Assembly: GCF_008923365.1 (NCBI RefSeq)
Contig: NZ_WBMR01000015.1
Location: forward strand, 1-64,000
From: Actinomadura montaniterrae
Lineage (GTDB): Bacteria > Actinomycetota > Actinomycetes > Streptosporangiales > Streptosporangiaceae
Direction: 5' to 3'
Length of the DNA stretch: 64,000 nucleotides
How positions within the stretch are numbered: the first letter of the stretch is position 1; the number at the start of each line of letters is the position of its first letter. Below the pieces are notes generated by a model that made no database searches, had not been told where the DNA came from, and worked only from the letters and a program-made list of their open reading frames with translations. A program made the position numbers and the translations under genes. Shown here one piece after another: positions 58,165 through 64,000 of this stretch.

Positions 58165-59004
58165 TCAGGACACGACCCGCAGGAACGCGCCGGCGATCGT
58201 CCGGTACCCGGCCGCGTTGGCGTGCCCGTCGCCCTGGGCGCACTGGGAGGTCCAGGCGCAGATCCGCGCCACGTTCAGCGGGACGGTGCCGTACTGGGCC
58301 GTCGTGACCTGCGTCGAGAAGTCATGCGTGGCGAAGGCCGCGTTCACGTCGGCGACCTTGAAACCGCTCGCCAGGGCGGCGCCCCGCTGCACGCCGTTGA
58401 ACGCGTCGAGCATCGGCACGGACGCGATCGCGGTGGCGCGGTCGCCCTTCACCCAGGACGCTAGGCCGGGGTCGTAGTACGTCATCGACGCGTAGACCGG
58501 GACGTCGCCGCCCGCCGCCCGAAGCCCGCCGGTGATCTGCGGCAGTTCGGCGAGGAGGCTTCCGACGCCCTTGAGGCCGCAGGCCAGGTCGCCTTCCAGC
58601 AGGCAACCGACGTTGTTGACCCCGATGCTCAAGGTGACGTACCGGACCCGGCCGCGGTGCCGCTTGAGGAAGTCGAGCGCCGCGTCCATCTGGGAACCGG
58701 CGCGGTAGGCGCAGATCCCGCCCTTGAGCATGGTGGTCGTCGTCTCGCCCGGGCATCCCAGTTTCACCAGCCGCAGCCCGGGATGCTCCGCTTTCAGCGC
58801 GGCGTGCAGGACGTCGGTGTAGCCCTCGTCCGTCGGCCCCTGTCCTGCCTGGACGCCCACCGCGCCCGAATCGCCCAGCGCCAGGTAGTACGTCGCCGAG
58901 GCGGACGCGGCGGACGCGGCGGACGCGGCGGACGCGGCCCCGGAGCCGAGGACGAGCACCACCATCGCGAACAGCACCGTCAACCGGCTCGCCAATCGAA
59001 TCAC
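58165..59004 (-). CDS. Secreted SGNH/GDSL-type lipase
   Basis: 279 residues. Signal peptide ending in an Ala/Ser repeat (GSGAASAASAASAASASATY, encoded by a 9-base tandem repeat), cleavage near ASA-TY (about 38). Block I is GDSG with Ser46, block III GVNN, and block V DGHANAAGY with Asp259 and His261 as the catalytic pair. Three disulfide-capable Cys pairs (LGCPG, GCLLEGDLACG, ICAWTSQC) suit an extracellular enzyme. Close to Streptomyces-type secreted lipases/esterases. Confidence 0.9.
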   Translation of the reverse strand: MIRLASRLTVLFAMVVLVLGSGAASAASAASAASASATYYLALGDSGAVGVQAGQGPTDEGYTDVLHAALKAEHPGLRLVKLGCPGETTTTMLKGGICAYRAGSQMDAALDFLKRHRGRVRYVTLSIGVNNVGCLLEGDLACGLKGVGSLLAELPQITGGLRAAGGDVPVYASMTYYDPGLASWVKGDRATAIASVPMLDAFNGVQRGAALASGFKVADVNAAFATHDFSTQVTTAQYGTVPLNVARICAWTSQCAQGDGHANAAGYRTIAGAFLRVVS

Positions 59005-59096
59005 GCCCTCTCGTAGCCCGAAGACGATCCTGGACGGGGCGGGACGGCGGTACTAGAGCCTCGAGTGACAATAAACAGACGTCTTTGTCTTTTTGA

Positions 59097-59738
59097 TCAG
59101 CCGAGGAGCTCCCGCGCCAGGGACTCCTCAAGCCAGCCCCGGTAGCGCTCGCCGCTCCAGCCCCGGTGCCGACGCAGAAGCCGGTGTACGTGCGGGGAGA
59201 CCAGGGCGTACATGACGTCGGCGGCCGCAGCGGGGTCCAGGCCGTCGCGCAGGGCGCCGCGGGCGTGCAGGCTCTCGGCCAGGGCGAGGTGGACCCGGTG
59301 CGTGGCGGCCGCGCCGGCGTCGGCGGCGGCCCGCATGTCGGGGTCCGCGCCCGCCGCCTCGACACTGACCATGATCAGGTCTCCGGCGCGGTCCAGCAGC
59401 GCGGCGGAGTAGGCGACGTGCCGGGCGATCGCGGCGCGCGGGTCGGCGTCGTCCCGGGCGGCGACGATCTCGGGCCGGGCGGCGACCGCGACCGGCTCCT
59501 CGTCGCCGACGGTGGCCACGTCCAGGGCATGGGAGAACAGGGCCGCCTTCGAGGGGAACGCGTCGTACAGGGTGCGTTCGCCCACCTCGGCCGCGACCGC
59601 GATCTGCCGCATGGTCGTGGCGGCGTACCCCTGCTCCACGAACAGCCGGACCGCCGCCTCCCTGATGCGTCCCCGCCGCGCCGCCGCGGCGGCGGCGCGG
59701 GCCGTCGACCGGTACGCACGCTTGACGGTGTCTCCCAT
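59097..59738 (-). CDS. TetR/AcrR family transcriptional regulator
   Basis: 213 residues from ATG 59738 (an ATG at 59747 would add three). A basic Arg/Ala-rich N-terminus precedes the HTH at about 45-65 (TTMRQIAVAAEVGERTLYDA with FPSKAALF). Divergent from the VOC gene at 59797 across a perfect 15-base palindrome; repressor of itself and that gene is the natural reading. Confidence 0.9.
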   Translation of the reverse strand: MGDTVKRAYRSTARAAAAAARRGRIREAAVRLFVEQGYAATTMRQIAVAAEVGERTLYDAFPSKAALFSHALDVATVGDEEPVAVAARPEIVAARDDADPRAAIARHVAYSAALLDRAGDLIMVSVEAAGADPDMRAAADAGAAATHRVHLALAESLHARGALRDGLDPAAAADVMYALVSPHVHRLLRRHRGWSGERYRGWLEESLARELLG

Positions 59739-59762
59739 GCGGAGCATGCTACCTGTATTGGT

Positions 59763-59777
59763 CGCAGTACTACTGCG
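59763..59777. promoter_or_regulatory. TetR operator candidate CGCAGTA-C-TACTGCG
   Basis: A perfect 7+1+7 palindrome in the 58-base gap between the TetR gene and the divergent VOC gene, 19 bases before the VOC ATG and 25 bases from the TetR start. Single, high-quality site. Confidence 0.75.
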
Positions 59778-59796
59778 GCGAAATTCGGAGGCAGCC

Positions 59797-60249
59797 ATGA
59801 CCGAGCCGCAGCTGGCCGGGATCCACCACGTGAAGATCCCCGTCACCGACCTGACCCGCTCGACCGCGTTCTACTCCCGCGTCCTCGGCTTCACCGTGGA
59901 GATGGAGTTCCCCGACGCCGACGGCGCCGTCCGCGGCGTCGCCGGGCGCGTCCCCGGCCTCGGCCCGACGCTGCTGGCCCTGCGCGTCCACCCAGCCGCC
60001 GCCGAGGGCTGCGCCGGGTTCGACCCGGTCAGCTTCGCCGTCACCGGCCAGGCCGACATCGAGGCGTGGGCCGCCCACCTCGACGGACTCGGCATCGACC
60101 ACTCCCCGGTGATCGAAGCCTCGATCGGCTGGCTGCTGGTCTTCTCCGACCCCGACGGGCTCCAGCTGCACCTGTACAGCTGGGCGGCCCACGGCCTCGA
60201 CCACTCCGCCCGCCCCGGCTACGCCCGCCCCACGGAACCATCCCAGTAG
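59797..60249 (+). CDS. VOC (glyoxalase/dioxygenase fold) family protein
   Basis: 150 residues, one VOC domain: GIHHVKIPVTDLTRSTAFYS at the start, LLVFSDPDGLQLHLYSW at the end, with His10 and a C-terminal Glu-equivalent (here Gln/His) at the metal positions. Reaction not assignable. ATG is preceded by GGAGG eight bases upstream. Directly controlled, on position, by the TetR repressor via the palindrome. Confidence 0.87.
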   Translation: MTEPQLAGIHHVKIPVTDLTRSTAFYSRVLGFTVEMEFPDADGAVRGVAGRVPGLGPTLLALRVHPAAAEGCAGFDPVSFAVTGQADIEAWAAHLDGLGIDHSPVIEASIGWLLVFSDPDGLQLHLYSWAAHGLDHSARPGYARPTEPSQ

Positions 60250-60267
60250 CGGCGACCTCCGGCGGCG

Positions 60268-60447
60268 TCAGCGCTCACGCACGCCCTTCAGCTCAATGTC
60301 CAGATCGAACGGCACGGCCACGGTGATCCGGTCGTGCTGCACGCCTGTCGCGACGTATCCGCCGGTGGCGTCGTCCAGCTCATACGTGTAGACCGCGAAC
60401 GCCGGCGCGGTCTCGTCGGTCTCCACCCGCCCGCCCGAGTCCACGTG
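60268..60447 (-). pseudogene. Uma2 (DUF820) nuclease-like C-terminal remnant
   Basis: The last 59 codons before the TGA at 60268 read HVDSGGRVETDETAPAFAVY then TYELDDATGGYVATGVQHDR and ITVAVPFDLDIELKGVRER, the typical C-terminal strand pattern of Uma2-type putative restriction endonucleases. The PD-(D/E)XK core upstream is missing and the preceding frame lacks a start in register. A decayed gene of a family common in actinomycetes. Confidence 0.6.
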
Positions 60448-60636
60448 TCTCCGGACGGCAAAGGAAAAGTCACCGCGTGCATGGCTCGTGTGCCTCCGGT
60501 CCGGGGTTGGTGCAGGCACTTGGCAAGGTACCTTCGACGCTTCCGGTGAGGTTGGGAAGACGGGGGCGGGGTTCGGCGGAGTACGGGTGATCGTTGGCCG
60601 AACACTCGAAAGGTTCCGCAATGACAGGACAGGTAC

Positions 60637-61212
60637 GTGACCGCCGGATTGGGTGAGTCGCCGACCGACCTCGACCTCGTGGCGGGCTTCCGGCGGGACC
60701 CGGAGCGGTTCACCGGCGTCCACGACCGGTACTTCCGGGACGTCTACCGCTACGTCGCCGGACGCCTGGACGCCCAGATCGCCGAGGACATCGCCGCCGA
60801 GACGTTCTGCCTGGCGTTCGGGAAGCGCGACAGGTTCGACCCGGAACGGGGCAGCCTGCGCGCCTGGCTGTTCGGGATCGCCACGAACCTCGTCGCGCAG
60901 CACCGCCGCAAGGAGGCGCGCCGCTACCGGGCCATGGCGCGGACCGCCGGCGACGCCCCCGCGGTCGGCAGCCACGAGGACCGCGTCGTCACCGAGACGG
61001 CGGCCGCGCGCATGCGGCCCCAGCTCGCCAAGGCGCTCGCCTCGCTCTCCCCCGGCGAACGCGACGTGGTGCTCCTCGTCGCGCTGGCCGAGCTGAGCTA
61101 TGACGAGGTCGCGGACGCGCTCGGCATCCCCCAGGGCACGGTGGGCTCCCGCCTATCGCGGGCCCGCAAGAAGCTGCACGACGCAATCCGGCCGGAGGCA
61201 TTCCATGGATGA
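60637..61212 (+). CDS. ECF-type RNA polymerase sigma factor
   Basis: 191 residues from a GTG. Region 2 (about 12-85) has HDRYFRDVYRYVAGRL, DIAAETFCLAF and RAWLFGIATNLVAQHRRKEA; region 4 (about 132-185) has LSPGERDVVLLVALAELSYD with EVADALGIPQGTVGSRLSRA. The following gene overlaps by 8 bases and encodes a CU044_5270-type membrane protein, the standard partner of this sigma subgroup in actinomycetes. Target promoters unknown. Confidence 0.93.
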   Translation: MTAGLGESPTDLDLVAGFRRDPERFTGVHDRYFRDVYRYVAGRLDAQIAEDIAAETFCLAFGKRDRFDPERGSLRAWLFGIATNLVAQHRRKEARRYRAMARTAGDAPAVGSHEDRVVTETAAARMRPQLAKALASLSPGERDVVLLVALAELSYDEVADALGIPQGTVGSRLSRARKKLHDAIRPEAFHG

Positions 61213-62134
61213 ACTGACGATGCTCGGCACCGCGCTGGCCGGGCCCGAACCGTCCGCCGACGCCGTGGACCGCAGCCGGCACCGGCTCCAGAACACGATG
61301 CGCGGCGGCCCCGCCAAGCCCAGGCGCAGGAAGCGGTGGATCGTCGCCGGCGCCGGGCTCGCGGCCGTGACGGCGGCGGCGGCCGTGGTCGTCTCCGACC
61401 TGTCGGCGCCGGACGCGAAGAAGGAGCCGGTGCTGTCCGGACGGCAGGTCATGCTCGCCGCCGCGACCACCGCGGAGACCAAGCCCGCGACGTCCGGCAC
61501 GTACTGGCACACCAAGCTGGTCCTCACGATGGGGAAGGTCACCCACGTCTCCGAGACGTGGACGCGGAGCGACGGCAGCACGTGGCTCAGCGCCGCGCCC
61601 GGTCTGGTCAGCCGCGTCGAGAAGCGGCCGGTGATGAGGATCTCCGACCTCGACTTCGCCGGCGTCCAGCGGCTGCCGACCGACCCGGAACGGCTCAAGG
61701 CCGCGCTGCTCAAGAGCGTCACGGTCCCCGCCGCGCGGGAGAGGCCGGAGCTCTACACCGTCGACCTGCTGCAGTCGGTGCTCTCCGAGGCGCCCGCCCC
61801 GCCGAAGGTCCGCGCCGCGGCCTACCGCGCCCTCGCGGCGATGCCCCACATCGACAACCTCGGCAGGACGGCGGGCGGCTACCGGCTCAAGATCTCGTAC
61901 ATGAACGACGCGGGGACGCACGTCGACGGCACCGAGACGATCGTCGTCGACCCGAAGAGCACGCAGCTCCGCGTCGAGGGCTGGGGCGGGTTCGGCGACG
62001 GGCCCAATCCCGTCGGGCCGTCGCAGACGACGTCCGGCTGGACGAACACGCTGCCCGGCCGGATCGTCCCCTGGCGCGAGCAGATCCCCTACATCAAGAA
62101 GGAGAACCAGCAGCTCAAGGCCCAGAACCACTGA
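61205..62134 (+). CDS. CU044_5270 family protein (sigma-factor-linked membrane protein)
   Basis: 309 residues. A short cytosolic part (1-43) that could hold the sigma factor is followed by one membrane helix (RWIVAGAGLAAVTAAAAVVV, about 45-64) and an extracellular beta-rich domain (TSGTYWHTKLVLTMGKVTHV, RLKISYMNDAGTHVDGTETI). No zinc-binding HxxxCxxC anti-sigma motif is present. Predicted to transmit an envelope signal to the upstream ECF sigma factor, perhaps as a non-classical anti-sigma factor. Confidence 0.87.
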   Translation: MDELTMLGTALAGPEPSADAVDRSRHRLQNTMRGGPAKPRRRKRWIVAGAGLAAVTAAAAVVVSDLSAPDAKKEPVLSGRQVMLAAATTAETKPATSGTYWHTKLVLTMGKVTHVSETWTRSDGSTWLSAAPGLVSRVEKRPVMRISDLDFAGVQRLPTDPERLKAALLKSVTVPAARERPELYTVDLLQSVLSEAPAPPKVRAAAYRALAAMPHIDNLGRTAGGYRLKISYMNDAGTHVDGTETIVVDPKSTQLRVEGWGGFGDGPNPVGPSQTTSGWTNTLPGRIVPWREQIPYIKKENQQLKAQNH

Positions 62135-62147
62135 TCCAGCCCCCGCC

Positions 62148-62201
62148 GGGTTGCGGCGTGTTCTGTCATGGCGCCCCCATGACAACGACACGCCGCAACC
62201 C
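62148..62201. terminator. Compound two-stem hairpin between convergent genes
   Basis: An outer perfect 14-bp stem (GGGTTGCGGCGTGT at 62148-62161 with ACACGCCGCAACCC at 62188-62201) encloses an inner perfect 8-bp stem (TGTCATGG at 62164-62171 with CCATGACA at 62177-62184, loop CGCCC). The 54-base structure sits 13 bases after the sigma-partner stop. Terminator in both directions is likely; its extra inner arm is unusual. Confidence 0.75.
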
Positions 62202-62219
62202 CACGAGCATGTCGCCGGA

Positions 62220-62609
62220 CTAGGGCACTATCTCCGCGATGCCCAGCATGTTGCCTTCGCTGTCGCGGAACCAGGCGGCCCGCTCGCCGCGTCCTTTGCT
62301 CGGGTAGTTGCCCTCGATGTCCATGATCCCGTTCACGGCGCCGTCGTACTCCTCGAACACCACGCCGCGGGCCCGCAGCCCGGCCACCGCCGCCTCGATG
62401 TCGTCGACGTAGAAGCCCATCTGAGTGAACGAGCCGTCGGACGCACCGGCCGAGGCGAACAGGCAGAAGACCCCGGCCGCGCCCTCGTACCGCAGGCCGC
62501 CGGGGCGCTCCTCGACCGGTTCGAGGCCGAGCTTCTCGGCGTACCAGCGCCGGGCCCGGGCCAGGTCCTGGGTGGGAATGCGCGCTTCGAACCGTGCATT
62601 GCTCAGCAT
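62220..62609 (-). CDS. VOC family protein
   Basis: 129 residues from ATG 62609 (an upstream ATG at 62654 has weak coding character). One domain: NARFEARIPTQDLARARRWY, MGFYVDDIEAAVAGLRARGV, and AAWFRDSEGNMLGIAEI, with Arg/Glu at metal-site positions. Similar in type to small VOC proteins of unknown reaction. Convergent with the sigma module across the compound hairpin. Confidence 0.82.
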   Translation of the reverse strand: MLSNARFEARIPTQDLARARRWYAEKLGLEPVEERPGGLRYEGAAGVFCLFASAGASDGSFTQMGFYVDDIEAAVAGLRARGVVFEEYDGAVNGIMDIEGNYPSKGRGERAAWFRDSEGNMLGIAEIVP

Positions 62610-62702
62610 CTCCGTGATGCTAGGCGGCCCCCGGTGACCGTCCGCGGTCACCACGCCGGCCCTCCCGTCGCTCAGCGCACCCGGTCACCGCCACCCGACG
62701 GC

Positions 62703-62885
62703 TTACCGCTTGACTCCGGCCAGGAACTCGGCAAAGGCCCGCCGATCGAACACCAGCCTGGGACCGTCCGGATCCTTACTGTCGCGGACGGCCACCGTCC
62801 CCGGCACCGACGCCAACTCCACGCAATCGCCGCCGTTAGACGTGGTGTAACTCGACTTCCGCCAGACAGCCCCGGTCATGTCCAT
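62703..62885 (-). CDS. DUF397 domain protein
   Basis: 60 residues from ATG 62885, with GGGAG seven bases upstream. Complete DUF397: VWRKSSYTTSNGGDCVELAS, AVRDSKDPDGPRLVFDRRAF. Such proteins act with an XRE/DUF5753 regulator (as the abaA/whiJ-type or BldB-like systems of Streptomyces). Nearly identical in its second half to the next DUF397 gene, so a tandem duplication. Confidence 0.92.
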   Translation of the reverse strand: MDMTGAVWRKSSYTTSNGGDCVELASVPGTVAVRDSKDPDGPRLVFDRRAFAEFLAGVKR

Positions 62886-62904
62886 CACGTGCTCCCTGCG
62901 GGCG

Positions 62905-63087
62905 CTAGAGCTTGATGTGCATCAGGAACTCCGCGAACGCCCGCCGATCGAACACCAGCCTCGGGCCGTCCGGGTCCTTGCTGTCTCGCGCGACGACGGC
63001 ATTGGGAAGAGCGCCAAGCTCGACACAGTCTCCGCCGTTGTTGGTGCTGTGGCTGCTCTTACGCCAGGGAATGTTGTTCAGGTCCAT
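62905..63087 (-). CDS. DUF397 domain protein
   Basis: 60 residues, ATG 63087 with GGAGAG directly upstream. IPWRKSSHSTNNGGDCVELG and RDSKDPDGPRLVFDRRAFAE. Its start overlaps the stop of the XRE gene by ten bases, so regulator and DUF397 partner are translationally coupled. The near-identical PDGPRLVFDRRAFAEFL tail shared with the neighbour points to a recent duplication. Confidence 0.93.
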   Translation of the reverse strand: MDLNNIPWRKSSHSTNNGGDCVELGALPNAVVARDSKDPDGPRLVFDRRAFAEFLMHIKL

Positions 63088-63878
63088 CTCTCCGCTACCA
63101 CCCTACGGATAATCTCCATGGACTCTCGCACGGAATGAGCGTTGGCCCGCAGGGAGCATAGCGACTCGGAAAGTTTCGCCACGTCCCCGACGCCTGCCAT
63201 CGTGAGACCGCGTATCGCCGTCTCCACATAAGCTACCTCGCTGCGGTCCGCCATGGTCGCGAGCACGAAGGAACCGGAGAGGCCCTCGTGCACCGCGCAC
63301 GGCACGATCTGCACCGTAAGGCGCCTTCCCTGCACCTCGATCAGATGCTCTAGCTGCTCTCGCATGACTCGGTGATCGCCGACTTCACGGTAGAGGACGG
63401 CCTCGTCCAAGAGGACGGCGATGGAGGGCGGGGTCGGGTCCTCCCGCAAGAGGATGCTCTGGCGCGCCATGCGGGCCTCCACTGCCGCCTTGTCCTCCAG
63501 CAGAGCCATCGCGTAGTCGGGAGTCTGCAGGAGCCCGTACACCACGGAGATTTGGAAGGTCTGGAGCATTCCGGCGTCGCGCTCGATGGCGGGCCAGTCG
63601 AACCAGGTGGGGTAGGCGGCGTCCTGGACGAGGTCCCTCCAGAGCCGGGCCAGGCACCCGTCGGCACCGACCATCTCGTCCAGCTGCTGCGCGAACTCCT
63701 CGGTGCAGCGGGTCTTGCCCACCTCGATCTGCCCGATGTACGAGCCGCTGACGGGGAAGCGCTCACCGAGGCGGTCTTGACTGAGCTTCATCCGCTCGCG
63801 GTAATAGCGCACCTGGTTCCCGAACGCGATGAGCGTAGGGCTGATGGCCTGCGAGCTGTGGCGAGCCTTCCGGACCAT
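63078..63878 (-). CDS. XRE regulator with DUF5753 domain (WhiJ/Scr1-type)
   Basis: 266 residues, ATG 63878 with GGGAGGA seven bases upstream. HTH_3/31 at about 17-70 (VRYYRERMKLSQDRLGERFP, SGSYIGQIEVGKTRCTEEFA), DUF5753 at about 85-260 (FDWPAIERDAGMLQTFQISV, LLQTPDYAMALLED, VLLDEAVLYREVGDHRVMRE, VQIVPCAVHEGLSGSFVLAT). With one or two DUF397 genes downstream this is the actinomycete regulator pair that influences differentiation and antibiotic timing, and has also been described as toxin-antitoxin-like. Confidence 0.94.
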   Translation of the reverse strand: MVRKARHSSQAISPTLIAFGNQVRYYRERMKLSQDRLGERFPVSGSYIGQIEVGKTRCTEEFAQQLDEMVGADGCLARLWRDLVQDAAYPTWFDWPAIERDAGMLQTFQISVVYGLLQTPDYAMALLEDKAAVEARMARQSILLREDPTPPSIAVLLDEAVLYREVGDHRVMREQLEHLIEVQGRRLTVQIVPCAVHEGLSGSFVLATMADRSEVAYVETAIRGLTMAGVGDVAKLSESLCSLRANAHSVRESMEIIRRVVAERWT

Positions 63879-63954
63879 GTCGCATCCTCCCGCAACCGTT
63901 CCGCGCCGCCCGGCAAGGAGCGGCGAGCGCTCGCCAACCTCGACAGGCGTGATT

Positions 63955-63983
63955 ACGCAAATGAACTCTTGTTGTCACGCAAA
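63955..63983. promoter_or_regulatory. Direct repeats upstream of the XRE gene
   Basis: ACGCAAA occurs at 63955-63961 and 63977-63983, 22 bases apart (two helical turns), about 80-105 bases before the XRE ATG, in an AT-richer stretch that probably holds the promoter. A short GCGT-GATT-ACGC palindrome overlaps the first copy. Confidence 0.4.
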
Positions 63984-64000
63984 GTGTTGCTCATGCGCTT

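Overview
The window is chromosomal DNA of a very high-GC actinomycete. GTG starts and 4-base start/stop overlaps are common. The gene content (XRE regulator with two DUF397 proteins, SARP/NB-ARC/TPR regulator, ECF sigma with a CU044_5270-type partner, DUF4232 lipoprotein, Uma2 remnant) fits the Streptosporangiales, perhaps Actinomadura or a relative. That placement is inference from gene families. I see no rRNA, tRNA, CRISPR array or complete mobile element. The only transposon trace is a transposase C-terminus at the left edge.

Layout. 0-2.7 kb: transposase tail, small membrane protein, TetR and carotenoid oxygenase. 2.7-5.9 kb: TetR divergent from a four-gene membrane operon made of two paralogous membrane proteins plus heme-copper oxidase subunits III and IV, with no subunit I. 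5.9-8.1 kb: an orphan polysaccharide-export-type ATPase and an MFS transporter. 8.2-19.3 kb: a catabolic island of a carboxymuconolactone-decarboxylase-like protein, two paralogous IclR regulators, two SDRs, an SsuABC-type importer with two permeases, two fumarylacetoacetate-hydrolase-family enzymes, an alpha/beta hydrolase and an amidohydrolase. Both promoters of this island carry the same palindrome, CTTTCATACA(G/C)TGAAAG. 19.3-23.2 kb: recombinase-domain orphan, DUF4232 lipoprotein, ClpC-type ATPase. 23.2-27.1 kb: ECF nickel/cobalt transporter (O, T and a fused S component) behind a Nur-like box, then an Fpg/Nei DNA glycosylase.

27.3-37.1 kb is mixed: secreted serine hydrolase, VOC protein, HAD protein, PEBP protein, HTH regulator, HEAT protein, MFS exporter, small hypotheticals. 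37.4-39.7 kb: ABC exporter divergent from its probable MarR repressor over a long palindrome. 39.8-42.0 kb: PucR-type regulator and a secreted cutinase-type polyester hydrolase with all the hallmarks of type I PET hydrolases. 42.6-51.2 kb: large SARP regulator, peptide deformylase, CocE/NonD hydrolase, an unrecognised 503-residue protein, and a DJ-1/PfpI protein paired with a GlxA-type regulator. 51.3-58.2 kb: a newly noted 48-residue basic protein, anti-sigma-type ATPase, phosphotransferase-fold protein, purC, SDR remnant, a TetR/monooxygenase pair over four operator boxes, and an Lrp/amino-acid dehydrogenase pair. 58.2-64 kb: GDSL lipase, TetR/VOC pair over a perfect palindrome, Uma2 remnant, ECF sigma module, VOC protein and an XRE/DUF397 module.

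The best candidates for an undescribed system are the IclR-controlled island at 8.2-19.3 kb and the oxidase subunit III/IV operon at 3.5-5.9 kb. The polyester hydrolase at 41.1-42.0 kb is the most attractive single enzyme. Several regulator-target pairs can be read straight from palindromes between divergent genes.
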